Notes: generated by a model from the sequence alone, not told the origin. A stretch of 64,000 bases of DNA from Theristus sp. LFF4_11 (GCA_030248135.1 JASANC010000589.1:1-64000); one strand, 5' to 3'; positions 23,701-53,470 are shown, numbered from the stretch's first letter. Translations and numbers: made by a program.

Positions 23701-26700
23701 ACTTAAAAGCATCATTTGCTCTGTATTCTGGTTTATAGAAGCCTATATGCGTGGCATTTGTTGGGCAGAATTCCGACACCTCGACTCTGGATTGTAGATT
23801 GTCTGTCCAAAAATGTCACTGTTTCATGCATTGAAAAACACGCATAAAAACGGAATACGATAAAGAACAAAGAAGGTGCGGTGGCTGAACGAATCATTGT
23901 TTCTTCAACGTTTGCAGCCACTGATTTCTCCACTAACATTGCAGTTTCATCAGTTGGCGACAACGCAACGGCGAAACGACGCTCGCGATTCGACCAGCCA
24001 GCGGACGCGCCGGCAGCAGCAACGCCAGCGAGTGAGCATCAGCAGCCGCAAAGTTGGCAGCGGCAAACGCCTGACGCCGCGCAGATGCCGATGCCACAGC
24101 GAATGCCGTTTGCGGTTAGAACGTGGTGAACACGCAAACATGAGATGTGGACTTTCATTGTTGAACGGTCGATGGTCGAACGCAATCATGCGGATGCGCG
24201 AGCGAGCGAAGCGAGCGGACAGCGCATCACGCATTATATGGCTGAATATGGATCTGCGCGCGTTTTCAAAATTTAGTCGCTGTGCTACAGCAACTAACAT
24301 ACATCCTGCAAACTTGATACTGTGCACACGAAGAGACGTGCCAAAGTTGCAAACTGTGCCGAAGAAAAATTTCCGCCAGACTTCTTTACGTACGTTCTGG
24401 ACGCGAATTACCTATTCTGAAATCTTGGTTACTTATTCTTCTGTCTCCTTTTTTTCAGCTATGTCATCAAGATGTGTTACCCCTTTCAATTTTTACCTGC
24501 GACATTTTGACAGTCAAACAAAAATGTTTCCTGGGGTAATTCCATCCGGAGATTTTGGAAATTGGGTTAATTTTTTGCCCAGACCCTGTTTTTGGGTAAA
24601 AAAAATTGGGCATTTTTTAAAGTTTGCAGGGTTTTCACTGGTTTTTTTAAGTGTTCGCCCTTAGTCTTGTTGTTTGTCAAATTTTTGTCTAAAGTTGCTT
24701 CATAACCGAACAGAAAAAATTTCCTGGGGTAATTTCAGCTGTAGATTTTGAAAATCCGGTTACTTTTTTACCCCGATTCTTTTTGGGTTAAAAATTGGGC
24801 AATTTTTGCCCAAATTTGTTTTATAACCGAACAAAATAGTTTCCTGGGGTAATTTCATCCGTAGATTTCGAAAATCCAATTACTTTTTTGCCCCGACCCT
24901 TTTTTGGGCAAAAATTGGGCATTTTCAAGAGTTCGGAGGTTTTGACCTGGTTTCAAATGTCGCCCTTTCAATTTTTGTCTGAAATTGTTTCACAACCAAA
25001 CAAAAGAGTTTCCTGGGATAATTTCAGCTGTAGATTTTGAAAATCCGGTTACTTTTTTACCCCGACCGTTTTTGGGTTAAAAATTGGGCAATTTTTGTCC
25101 AAAGTTGTTTTATAACCGAACAAAATAGTTTCCTGGGGTAATTTCATCCGTAGATTTTGAAAATCCAATTACTTTTTTGCCCGGACCCTTTTTGGGCAAA
25201 AATTGGGCCTTTTCAAAAGTTCGGAGGTTTTGACCTAGTTTCAAATGTCGCCTTTTCAATTTTTGTCTGAAATTGTTTCACAACCGAACAAAAAAGTTTC
25301 CTGGGGTAATTTCAGCTGTAGATTTTGAAAATCCGGTTACTTTTTTACCCCGACCCTTTTTGGGTTAAAAATTGGACAATTTTTGTCCAAAGTTGTTTTA
25401 TAACCAAACAAAATAGTTTCCTGGGGTAATTTCATCCGTAGATTTTGAAAATCCAACTACTTTTTTTGGCCCCGACCCTTTTTTGAGCAAAAATTGGGCA
25501 TTTTCAAAAGTTCGGAGGTTTTGACCTGGTTTCAATGTCGCCCTTTCAATTTTTGTCTGTAATTGTTTCACAACCGAACAAAAAAGTTTCCTGGGGTAAT
25601 TTCAGCTGTAGATTTTGAAAATCCGGTTACTTTCTTGCCCCGATTTTTTAGGTTAAAAATTGGGCAATTTTTGTCTGAAGTTGTTTCATAACCGAACAAA
25701 ATAGTTTCCTAGGGTAATTTTATTCGTAGATTTTAAAAATCCAATTACTTTTTTGGCTCGATCTTTTTTGGGCAAAAAATTGGGCATTTTCAAAAGTTCG
25801 GAGGTTTTAACTTGGTTTCAGACGTCGCCCTTTCAATTTTTGTCTGAAATTGTTTCATAACCGAACAAAAAGCTTCCTGGGGCAATTTCATCCGTTGATT
25901 TTAAAAATCAAATTAGTTTTTTGCCCCGACCTTTTTGGGGTCAAAAATTGGGCATTTTTTAAAGTTCGTCGGCGTTTGACCTGGTTGTAAGTGTTCGGCT
26001 TTTCAAATTTCACCTTCGACACTTTCGCAGTCGAACAAAACGTTTCCCGGGATAATTTCGTCCGTAGATTTTTAAAATTTAGCCAAATTTCTGCCAGGGC
26101 CTTGTTAGGGGTATAACATTGGGCAATTTTAAAAGTTCGGTGGGTTTTCACCGGTTTTAATGTTCGCCCTTACAATTTTTGTCTGAAGTTGTTTCATAAC
26201 CGAACAAAAAAGTTTCCTGGGGTAATTTCAACTGCAGGTTTAGAAAATCCGGTTACTTTTTTGTCCCGACTTTTTTGGGTTAAAAATTGGGCAATTTTTG
26301 TCTAAAGTTGTTTTATAACTGAACAAAATATTTTCCTGGAGTAATTTCATCCGTAGATTTTAAAAATCCAATTACTTTTTTGCCCCGACTCTTTTTTGGG
26401 CAAAAACTTGGGCACTTTCAAAAGTTTGTAGGTTTTGACCTGGTTTCAATGTCGCCCTTTCAATTTTTGTCTGAAATTGTTTCATAACCGAACAAAAAGT
26501 TTCCTGGGGTAATTTCAGCTTTAGATTTTGAAAATCCGGTTACTTTTTTGCCCCGACCGTTTTTGGGTTCCAAATTGGGCAATTTTTGTCTAAAGATGTT
26601 TCGTAACCGAACAAAATAGTTTCTTGGGGTAATTTCATTGGTAGATTTTAAAAATCCAATTACTTTTTTTGCCCCGACTCTTTTTGGGCAAAAAATTGGG

Positions 26701-29378
26701 CATTTTCAAAAGTTCAGAGGTTTTGACCTGGTTTCAAACGTCGCCCTGTCAATTTTTGTCTGAAATTGTTTCATAACCGAACAAAAAGTTTCCTGGGGTA
26801 ATTTCATCCGTGGATTTTGAAAATCAAATTAGTTTTTTGCTCCGACCTTTTTTGTCAAAAAGTAGACATTTTTAAAAGTTCGTAGGTTTTGACCTGGTTT
26901 CAAGTGTTCGCCTTTTCAAATTTCACCTTCGACACTTTCGCAGTCGAACAAAAACGTTTCCCGGGATAATTTCATCTGTTGATTTTGAAAATTCAGTAAA
27001 TTTTTGCTCCGACCTTGTTAGGGTAAAACATTGGGCATTTTTAAAAGTTGGCTGGGTTTTCACCGGTTTTAAATGTTCGCCTTCACAATTTTTGTCTGAA
27101 GTTGTTTCATAACCGAACAAAAAAGTTTTTTTTCGGGCGACAAAAAACAACGATTCGGTCGAATCAGCCGTGGAAACTGGCGAAATCGGTCCAAAAACAA
27201 AAAACAGGAGACCTGTGGAGTCCAGGGTAATTCAATGCGCTGATCAGGGATTTTGAGTTACATTTCTTAAGGGAGCACAGTTTTAGATACTGAATGGTGA
27301 CGATTTCCGGTAAATCGGCCGTGGAAGTTGACGGGCGACAAAAACGAAAACGAAAAATGAAATCAGTGTAATCGCGGTAAGCCTAATGGGAAGTTCGGAA
27401 GAATATATGCCCAACGCATTCTGAATTTTGTCCGATTTTGGGACTTATGTAAAAGTCAGAATATGATCAAAAAATGCGGAGGACGCATATAAAAGGAGGA
27501 ATATGGTTTTCTGTAAGCAGTGAGAAACTTTTTTTGCTTCACAACTATTTTCAAGTTTCTGATGTGGCATGAGATGAGAGCCATGAGACGTCGTCGCAAA
27601 ACGATCGTCTTATGATAGCATACTAGCAAAGCGGTACTCACTCGTTGAAAAGCCAGAAAAATATTTTCGTGGAAAAACGGTTTTATTTCCGTGCCATTCG
27701 TACTCGTCGTGTCGACAATGACAACAACACCAGCAACATTACCCTGCCTGACATTTGTGTTCTCCTGCAGGGCGGGGCACCGCCGGACTCCTCCGGTGCG
27801 CCACCACGCGGTATGCCACCGTGGTCAGAGGGTGGCGGCGTGCGCGGCGCCGTCTCCTCACAACCTCAGCCCCTGTTCCCGGCTGCAAACCGTGCTCGCA
27901 ATGCACATGCACCCCCGGGCGGACCAGGTGGTCCGATGGGTGCACGGCCCCCTGCGTGGTCGGCAGGGGCACCAAACGTGCCCCCGGGTGCTGCTGGCAC
28001 GGGACCGATGATGATGCCGCGAACGCCCGGCGCCCCGCAACCGCCGATGATGCGACCGTCGATACCGCCGGATCATCCGTCGCTCGTGCCGCGTGTCATG
28101 TACAGATGATCTTCTTTTCTTATGGTTCTGCGACTCAGTGCGCGCAGAGTTTAACGCTTGACGCGAGATTTCCGAATTCGTGAAGTGTCCTCACTGAAGC
28201 AACTTTAAATTGCCGCAACAAGCATGAAACTGATTTCCTTTCCACGTCTACAACCGCATTGAGTCGCAGAACCAAAGGATGTGAGCCCGTCGACTTTTTG
28301 GTTTTGGCTTTGCTTCTCAGACTATTTTTTGACTAGATGCGATCAAACAAGCATCTCCATTGTTTGCAGGTATTACGATCTTCCGGCGGCGTTGATGGTG
28401 CCCTTAATCCCGATGGAAGAGAACAAGTACACGGCGTTAGATCCGAAGAGGCTTCGTTTGCCGCCGCCTCTGCCGCCGAGCGAACGTTTGCTGGCTGCGG
28501 TTGAGGCGTACTATGCACCGCCGAGTCATGACACGCCGCGAGACGCGTCCGTTTAAAAACTGTTTTTTTTCATGTGTAATTGCAAAACTGAGCATTTGTT
28601 GCCGTCTCCAGCTTACTGGTCTTTCACATGCTTTTTTACGTTTTGTTTACGGTTTTTTAAACTTTTTTGCAACCGGTTTTTTCAGTGATGGCTGGGAACG
28701 TCTCGGTTTATACGAGTACTACAAGGAGAAGAGCAGAGTGCTCGAAAAGGCCGACAAGGGGGGTCGGCGAGCTGCATCGACTGCGTCCAATTCGACGCGC
28801 AGCTCGCGCTCACGCAGCAGGTCAAGGTCGAAGTGAGTTGACTTTATCATGGTTTTGTGCACTTTCGGCGTTATTTGTTTAAAGCGGTAGCTTTTTTGCA
28901 TAACTCAGAGTACGCGAAAGTTTGAATTATGCATTGAGAAGAACGAATGTATCGGATTTGGTCAACGTCAAAACACCCTGTTTTGTGGTTAAATAGGATT
29001 TCGTGAAACTCCGATTTCGTTCTTTCTGCTTTCGAGAGTTCTGTATTCTGATTCAGGCAAAAACACTATCGGATTGCATCAATGTGTCTTGCTCAGAATG
29101 TGAAGACTCATCAATTCTCTTTTGCAACGTTTCGCAGATCTCGAAGTCGCTCGCGCTCGCGGTCACGCAGCCGATCGAGGTCACGGTCCAACTCTCCCAA
29201 TAGGTTTGTCTTTGTTTATATCTGATCATTGATCTTGCCATGATCTTGATCTTTCTATCTATTACCCTTGCCTTGCCGAATCATTGATCAATACTTTTTA
29301 TAATTTTTTAGTCCGCTTCGTGATCATGAGAGTGGAAACAAACAGGACACCAGACGAAGAACGAAATGGGATACGTGA
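20719..29378 (+). CDS. CHERP: CHERP (SURP-CID-SR protein), no G-patch
   Basis: CHERP is a nuclear SR-related protein associated with the U2 snRNP and alternative splicing. Fifteen phase-consistent exons: 20719-20746, 20871-21041, 21547-21773, 22240-22377, 22452-22528, 22645-22719, 22927-23089, 23171-23257, 23379-23517, 23918-24114, 27771-28099, 28370-28546, 28686-28832, 29138-29203, 29312-29378; 695 residues against about 916 in human. Residues 10-65 are the SURP module (ELRNVIEKLAQFVARNG, KFSFLFGGEFYNYY). Residues about 145-300 match the CID-like domain, followed by a Gln-rich coil, a Pro/Gly/Met-rich stretch, the conserved LPPSERLLAAVEAYY and DGWERLGLYEYY blocks, and an RS repeat. The reading stops soon after the RS repeat, without the C-terminal G-patch. 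AATAAA lies at 29459-29464. Confidence 0.92.
21812..21990. mobile_element. Intronic MITE of the CGCAGAATACAG family
   Basis: It lies in CHERP intron 3 and begins AAACATGTCACTTCTCGCAG AATACAG. It ends near GTTCTGTACCCTGCG. The interior has diverged. A weaker relic with the same ends is in CHERP intron 9 at about 23560-23735. Confidence 0.55.
24495..27125. repeat. Two-part satellite array inside a CHERP intron
   Basis: The phrase TTTCCTGGGGTAATTTCA recurs about 17 times with spacings alternating near 120 and 170 bases, so the true unit is a dimer of about 290 bases. One half continues GCTGTAG or a variant, the other TCCGTAG. Both contain GGGCAAAAATTGGGC-like and GTTTCATAACCGAACAAAA blocks. It fills most of the 3.66-kb intron 24115-27770. 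ORFs inside it follow the repeat and are not genes. Confidence 0.9.
27130..27590 (-). repeat. Inverted 148-bp-type units plus TATAAAAGG module
   Basis: Two inverted units related to the array at 5232-5895 are anchored near 27160 and 27317. They are followed by GACTTATGTAAAAGTCAGAATAT and the GACGCATATAAAAGGAGG module, in the same order, mirrored, as at 5145-5232. It lies at the end of the satellite in the CHERP intron. Confidence 0.75.
28885..29057. mobile_element. Intronic MITE of the CGCAGAATACAG family
   Basis: It lies in CHERP intron 13, between the two RS-encoding exons. It has CAGAGTACGCGAAAG at the left, CGAGAGTTCTGTATTCTG at the right, and the shared GAAGAACGAATGTATCGG interior. Confidence 0.6.
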
Positions 29379-29638
29379 CAATCATTTTTATTGTTTTAAA
29401 TTTTGACATTTAGTGTTGTTATGTTTTTTGTTTTGTATCTTTTAGTTTTTGCTGAGAAAATAAAAAAAAATAATTTGAACGCATTTGGTAGTTACATAAA
29501 TGAAAAACGTGTTTAATTGGACACATCTTGGATACTTTTGTTAATTGGCGCTGCTTTGAAAACAAATATGCGACTCAGAAATATTATCAGAGTTTGAAAG
29601 TTCGCTTCCGCTGCGAAAAAGGCCAGCTCATTCGAATA

Positions 29639-31863
29639 ATGATGTCGATGAGCGACTCGACATTAGCAGCGTGCGCCGATTGTGGTAAAGCATCACAAGA
29701 TGGCTTCTTGTGGACGTGCAACACTTGCGATCAGGTTTGGCAGTTGTCAAAAAAGAAATTCTCTGTAAGACAAACATAATGCTTTGCCCACAGATATGTG
29801 AGTGGAAACCAAGGTAACCGACACTGCGAGTGCTGAACACTGTTTTGTTTTGCGGTTTCATCCGGTAAGCGGGAAGATTGTGGCCAGAACACACACAACG
29901 GTCTCAAGAATTCTGAATTAGTTCCTGATGAGCTCAGGGTTGAGCGTGAGCCCAGCCCAGGGTTGCCGTTGTCTTCCTTTGCCATGCGAAACAGCAGCAA
30001 AAAATTGTTTGCCAAAAACTGCCAATAACTTAAAACTCGCAATGCTACTTGTGTTGTTACCTTACTATTTAGACAGCGGTTTGCCGGAGTTGTGCGAGTG
30101 AACATCACGTGAAACACGATCTGCTCGATTTGTCGGTGACCGTGTCTGCGGCTATGCGCGCCACTCGAACCAGCCTGGACGAACTCATCACTCATATTGC
30201 GCAGCTGAAACAGGTGCTTCTGTTGTGCTTCGAGCGTTCGTTCAATGTATTTTGCAAGATGCAGTCACAGTAAAGTCGGTTTTGTGTTGCTGCTACTGCT
30301 GTGGTACATCTGTGGGTGGGCGTTTTTTGCCACTCAATTTCGCCAACCAATTTTTGATTAGCAGTTAGCACACACATGACCGGCTGACTGTTCGTTGACA
30401 AACAACGATGCACCTGGCCAGAGTAGTAAGCCAACGAAACCCCGTCGTAACGTTGTTTTGATTTCTCGTTGCGTTGCAAGATGTTGACCGTCTTTGAAAA
30501 CGGCGTCTCGAAGCGAGCAATGGAGATCGACCGACTGGCGGCCGACTCGCAGTGGCAGACGCTCACACACGTGTGTCCGCAGACTGACTCCGTCGTGCAG
30601 TGCTATCGAGCGTTGTACTCGAAGCAGTTGATCTCAACGCTCAAAGTTCGTAGCTGTTCAACTCTCAAGAACGTGTTTTCTTTGTTCTATTGAACAGCGT
30701 TTTTGTACGTAATTATCCACCACCACCACAACCCGCTGCACTTGTGTCCCGATTGAATTTTGTTGGTTTTAGATGATGACGGTTTTTTTCTTTAACGATT
30801 GAAATCAAAAAGAATGTTTGTGCCGTTTCGTGGAATCGTGTATCGGGTCCGTAAACCTTGGCGTGCGTGCGTGCGTTCATTTGCGTTCCGCTGTTAGCGG
30901 CCCATCATTGGCCACCCAACCATTACAGGCCCGCTAATTTGCAACCCTGTTTATTTGCGTCGCACTTATTTCCATCGCAATCATCTGCGGCCCAGCCGTA
31001 ACAATTTTACTATTTTGGCATCCAGTGACTTCAAACGCCGCCCAATGCCGCGTAAAACAAGTGTCCGTCCGCAGCCCGTCCTACTAAGCAAAAACTGATC
31101 TCTGTTCGTGTTTCAAAGCTTTCACCGGTTGGCCAGACAAAAAAGGTTCGACACCGAGCACATCATGGTGGCTGCTGTCCATGAAAATCAATGGTGATGA
31201 GGAGCAAAAGCAGTGAACTTCCGCTTCAGGCCAGGAAAACGGCAAAAAGTCGCGGGGGGGGGTCAGTTTGACTGCCGCCGCATCTGTTCTCGCACAGACC
31301 TACCTGCCTATATTCTCGAGTAGGGAACGAGTGCAACGGGGATAGAGTTAATCAAAGATAAAAATTTTTGACTCACTGTACAATGAGCGCATTCAATTTT
31401 CGATGCAGCCAAAAGTTATCGCACGCCAATACGTGTCGTACACAATCCGTGGTGTTTGCTGGTGGGAAGCCTGTTTGCACGTTTCTATTTTCAGTCCATC
31501 AACGACACGCTCAATGCAGAGCAGAGTGCCACCCAGCCGATTGCAAACGTCAGTCATCATCATCACACATTCACATTGCCCGATCGACCACCGAAAGCGC
31601 CCGTTGTCACAGCACCCTTGCCAAGCCTGAAACCGTCTGCCCCACCGCCACCACGCCCACCCACTGCGATCTCCAATGGAGCCGAGGAAACGCTTGATGA
31701 AAAGCGCACTGAACAAACTGGCACGACGTCAACTGAAGCGACTGCTGAGAGACAGTCGAAAATCAACAAGTGCACAGAGTGCTCGCGAATGTTCTGCTCG
31801 AAGGAAATGCTCATGAAACACGTAATCGGTGAACATTCTGTGACGGACAGTTCGGCGGCTTGA
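29639..31863 (+). CDS. B-box-like and C2H2 zinc-binding protein, family unknown
   Basis: Four exons, 29639-29734, 30073-30213, 30481-30645 and 31495-31863, all in phase 0, encode 256 residues. Residues about 10-55 carry paired cysteines and histidines (CADCG, CNTCDQ, CRSCASEHH, then H) in a B-box-like or similar cross-brace spacing. A helical stretch with LDELITHIAQLKQ follows, as after B-boxes in TRIM proteins, but there is no RING before it. A Pro/Thr-rich linker leads to a single C-terminal C2H2 finger, CTECSRMFCSKEMLMKHVIGEH-like (C-x2-C, then H-x4-H). I cannot name it. The two zinc modules suggest protein or nucleic-acid binding. The 5' end is close to the CHERP 3' end, about 260 bases away. 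Confidence 0.68.
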
Positions 31864-33780
31864 CATGCATCGCCGTTGGCGTTTGATTGTCTTAAAAACA
31901 ATTGTGAGCGCACTGTTTTTATAGGGTTGACTGCATTTGCTGCTGCGATATTGTTGGTGCATAATTGATGTAATTATGCTGAAAATATGCACGTGTGAAC
32001 TTTTACCAATACTAGCAGTAGCAGTTTTGAGTTGATCAATTTGTTGCTCCAATCCAGTGATTGTGAATCGTCAACCAATCTCACAAGTATTCATTTAGCA
32101 GGACTGTTCAAGGTTCATGGTTTTTTTCATGTTGTTTCGTATTGTCCACCAGAGACCAAAAACGTTTTTTAATAAAAATTTGATGAAGAGAAACTCGGTT
32201 TACGGTTGCACTTTTGTTCTCGAGTTACCGCTTTCGGTGTTCATGAATACGTTTCTGTGGAGACAATTTGCCGATATGTTTTCATTTCACCAATTTCACA
32301 ATCGAACAATCCACAAAAAGCGCCCACCCCCAATTTTAAATGTGATATTTGCCCGTTAAATATTCTTGTGAGCACATACACACGTCATGGCGAGACAAGA
32401 AGACCGACGGAGACCTTTGCGCGCAGCCAACACGCGTTTATTAACGTCAAATCAATCAATTGCCCGCAAAAGCAGCTAGTGGGCGATGCAGATGAACAGA
32501 CGAGAGACACACGGACTGGTTGAGATGTGCTTGGTGTACTTGCTTGGCTTGCGATGCCACACAGGCACACACACACACACACACGCTCAAATGCAGAGCT
32601 GCACACGCACCAAAATTGTTCAGTCTTTGTGCAAGCAGGCAACACTGAATTAGACAACAACCGACATATCACGCTCTAGCAAGAAAGGAACCATTGCAAT
32701 GCATCACAAGTATCTAGATAGAAGAGCGTTGTGGACTTCCCGTGAAAGTGTTTATGCAATCCGCTGCAGCCCCGCCCAGTTGTCGCCAGCCAGCCAGTGC
32801 AATGCGCGTCATCCCGAGCCCCAATTAAGGACGGGCTGTGTGGTCACGTGACCACAACACAACCCGTCTCATATAGTGAGTGTCTGTTTAGTTGTGTGTG
32901 TGTGGCGTGTGTGCGTTTGTGTGTACTGGCTGGGCTGTCTTTGGTTATTTTTATTTCAACGTTATGTGCCCGTGTACACAGTGTACATATGCGCTCGTTT
33001 CAGTCATTTTCGTTCACTTCTATCTTGCCTTTGCCGCCGTCACCGCCGCACCCCTCAGTGCTTGCGCCCGGGTCTGCGTACGTGTGACCGCAGCGGCGGT
33101 TTTGAGCTCATTGTCGCAATGCATATTATTATCGTGCTGGGCTGAGTGTATGTATGTATTGTATGCTGCGTTCTGCTGTGTGTTGTTTCACAGTCATTTG
33201 CGTTCATATTGCGTCAAGCGTCATCCCGAGCACCACCATTCATTCCACCTATCCCTGTTATTTTCTTTATTTGCTGCCCATTAGTTTGAGATTTTTTCGC
33301 GTGTCTCTTTGAATCACATTTCAGGTTCAGGTGCTTGCTGTTTTCAAAAGCAACATGTTTCTCATGTTCAACGTTTGCAACATCCCATTTGGTTATCGGT
33401 TTTTCATCACTTTTTTCAACTCAAATTATACGAAAGTGTCGATATCTGCAGCGCCTCTCTGTTTTTCAGTTCATCCACCCTTCCCTCCCTCTTGTGAACA
33501 TTTGATAATTTTATTCACATTGCGCGCTTGATAAAAAGAATCTGAAAAAAACACTACAAGTGCGCAACACACACGACACGAATTATTGCTACACGTTTTG
33601 GATTCTGTGGTGGTTTCAGATATTACGTTCTTGTTCATTATTGATTGAACAATAATATCCAGCGTTTTTTTCAAAGTTCAGGTTTATTCTGGTGTTTTTA
33701 AATGTCAAATTATATGAGCTACCTGTGTGTGCTGCCGATTAAATGAAGAGACTCAAATTGTTTGTTCCAGGAAATTCAGA
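31864..33780. promoter_or_regulatory. Probable Mi-2 upstream region
   Basis: No coding exon was found. It holds a CA microsatellite at about 32564-32584, a GT-rich stretch near 32892-32925, and two copies of CGTCATCCCGAGC (32807-32819 and 33219-33231), with a third in Mi-2 intron 1 at 34026-34038. A splice acceptor TTTGTTCCAG ends at 33770, ten bases before the Mi-2 ATG, so a 5' leader exon lies here or is trans-spliced. Confidence 0.4.
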
Positions 33781-50714
<16,934 letters not shown>

Positions 50715-50859
50715 ACATGACGTACTGTGTACAATGAGTTGATTGGCTGTTTTTGAATTGAATGCACGCTGATTCGCTGCACAACTGACAATGCAGTGGT
50801 CAGTGTGCTGCGTCGCGTTTGAAATTGTTTCTCTGTGTGTAGCTGAACTTGGTTGCGTA

Positions 50860-50995
50860 AAAAAACACCATGGTGTAAAAAAACACCATGCGATATCCAC
50901 ACCATATGTATAAAAACACCATGGTTTTTTTCAAAATAGGAAATGCTAAAAACACCATACACATAAAAACACCACAATTATTAATTCTACACAAA
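50860..50995. repeat. AAAAACACCATGG-type repeat cluster
   Basis: AAAAACACCAT or its variants occur six times within about 130 bases just 3' of Mi-2. An inverted, diverged cluster (CCATGGTTTTTTTT) lies at about 58230-58350. The function is unknown. Confidence 0.55.
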
Positions 50996-51189
50996 ATCAC
51001 AGAAAACAACATGTTTGAGTAAAAATCGAATTAAATTTAATGAAAACAAGACGAAATGACTATAAGTGAATGTGGTTATTATCGTTTAATTGGTTTCTGA
51101 CCACGTGTTTGGTGTATGCTGCTGTTAAAAACCGACATGACTGTTGTTAACAATTAAAACTGCCATTGAAACAAGCGAACTCATTTTAT

Positions 51190-53470
51190 GGGCTCCTGAA
51201 CGCACCAAACCGCAGCGCAAGGCACTGTGTATAGCGTGAGAAAGTGGGTGTGACAGATTACGACGGTCACAATTTCAGCAAAATTTCAATAGCGCAGCAA
51301 GGTTTCCCAAATTTTCTCCTTCAATATGGAACGCTATTAGTTGTGGTTGGTATCGTTTTAAAGGCCAACTTCCAGGCTACACAGACATGTACAACTCAAC
51401 AAATAACTTTTTATTTTCACACTAAAATAAGGGGTCATAAAAAAAATTCACGCACGCACGCAGTGGTTGCAAACGCAATAATCCATTTTTTTCCATAGAC
51501 ACAACATTTACACTTGCTGGGGTGTGCACGACAACGAAGTGCTTGCGGACCGGGACACAATGAGCTATCGATGAGCAAAAACGGTTGAGGAACGAAGATG
51601 CTAGGCCTTGTGAAAGAAAAATTTGCAAAAAACTACAAAAGTTAAAAGTGAAATACATGTCATATTTTTAGATCATCTCAACTTTTTGTGAGAACTTTTA
51701 AAGTCACTAGGTTTTTTTGCATCATGTTAATGTCCATCAGTTGCACTTTCGAACGCACCTAACCGCAGTCCCAGGCATTGCGTATAACGCGAGAAAGGCG
51801 GGGTGACAGATTTTCGCCGGTCACAGTTGCAGCCAACTTTCAGCACAACAATACTGTTACCTGGGTTTTCTCCTTCAATATAGAACGCTATTAGTTGTGG
51901 TTGGTATCGTTTTAAAGGCCAACTTCCAGGCTACACAGACATGTACAACTCAACAAATAACTTTTTATTTTCACACTAAAATAAGGGGTCATAAAAAATT
52001 CACGCACGCACGCAGTGGTTGCAAACGCAATAATCCATTTTTTTTCATAGACACAACATTTACACTTGCTGGGGTGTGCACGACAACGAAGTGCTTGCGG
52101 ACCGGGACACAATGAGCTATCGATGAGCAAAAACGGTTGAGGAACGAAGATGCTAGGCCTTGTGAAAGAAAAATTTGCAAAAAACTACAAAAGTTAAAAG
52201 TGAAATACATGTCATATTTTTAGATCATCTCAATTTTTTGTGAGAACTTTTAAAGTCACTAGGTTTTTTTGCATCATGTTAATGTCCATCAGTTGCACTT
52301 TCGAACGCACCTAACCGCAGTCCCAGGCATTGCGTATAACGCGAGAAAGGCGGGGTGACAGATTTTCGCCGGTCACAGTTGCAGCCAACTTTCAGCACAA
52401 CAATACTGTTACCTGGGTTTTCTCCTTCAATATGGAACGCTATTAGTTGTGGTTGGTATCGTTTTAAAGGCCAACTTCCAGGCTACACAGACATGTACAA
52501 CTCAACAAATAACTTTTTATTTTCACACTAAAATAAGGGGTCATAAAAAAATTCACGCACGCACGCAGTGGTTGCAAACGCAATAATCCATTTTTTTTCC
52601 ATAGACACAACATTTACACTTGCTGGGGTGTGCACGACAACGAAGTGCTTGCGGACCGGGACACAATGAGCTATCGATGAGCAAAAACGGTTGAGGAACG
52701 AAGATGCTAGGCCTTGTGAAAGAAAAATTTGCAAAAAACTACAAAAGTTAAAAGTGAAATACATGTCATATTTTTAGATCATCTCAATTTTTTGTGAGAA
52801 CTTTTAAAGTCACTAGGTTTTTTTGCATCATGTTAATGTCCATCAGTTGCACTTTCGAACGCACCTAACCGCAGTCCCAGGCATTGCGTATAACGCGAGA
52901 AAGGCGGGGTGACAGATTTTCGCCGGTCACAGTTGCAGCCAACTTTCAGCACAACAATACTGTTACCTGGGTTTTCTCCTTCAATATGGAACGCTATTAG
53001 TTGTGGTTGGTATCGTTTTAAAGGCCAACTTCCAGGCTACACAGACATGTACAACTCAACAAATAACTTTTTATTTTCACACTAAAATAAGGGGTCATAA
53101 AAAAATTCACGCACGCACGCAGTGGTTGCAAACGCAATAATCCATTTTTTTTCCATAGACACAACATTTACACTTGCTGGGGTGTGCACGACAACGAAGT
53201 GCTTGCGGACCGGGACACAATGAGCTATCGATGAGCAAAAACGGTTGAGGAACGAAGATGCTAGGCCTTGTGAAAGAAAAATTTGCAAAAAACTACAAAA
53301 GTTAAAAGTGAAATACATGTCATATTTTTAGCAAATTGAAATTTTGTAGAAAAAGTTTCAAAGTCACCGACTTTTTTGGTCTCGATTTGTTGCGCATCAA
53401 AAGAGCTTTTGAACGCACCCAACCGCAGCACGAGGCATTGCGTATAGCTCGAGAAAATTAGTGTGACAGT
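51190..53470. repeat. 554-bp tandem array, four units
   Basis: Units repeat every 552-554 bases. A GAACGCACC...AACCGCAG block marks five unit starts near 51198, 51756, 52309, 52859 and 53411, the last being partial and diverged. The three central units are almost identical, differing by a few single bases and homopolymer lengths, so expansion is recent. The outer units are diverged. A 78-codon minus-strand ORF recurs in each unit, but I judge it a by-product. The array ends about 190 bases before the orphan gene at 53661. Confidence 0.95.

Noticed and set aside
24470..27125. The regular array in the CHERP intron as a CRISPR-like locus.
   Set aside because: The DNA is eukaryotic, units are 120-170 bases, and the between-repeat sequence is itself repeated rather than unique, so it is satellite.
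52408..52432. A U1 snRNA-like start (TACTGTTACCTGG) in the 554-bp unit.
   Set aside because: The match covers only a few bases, is absent from the outer units, and no stem-loop or clear Sm site follows at the right distance.
51422..53318. A 78-codon minus-strand ORF repeated four times in the 554-bp array as a gene family.
   Set aside because: It recurs only because the DNA unit is repeated. Copies differ by frame-altering homopolymer changes at the same spot, and the composition is not protein-like.
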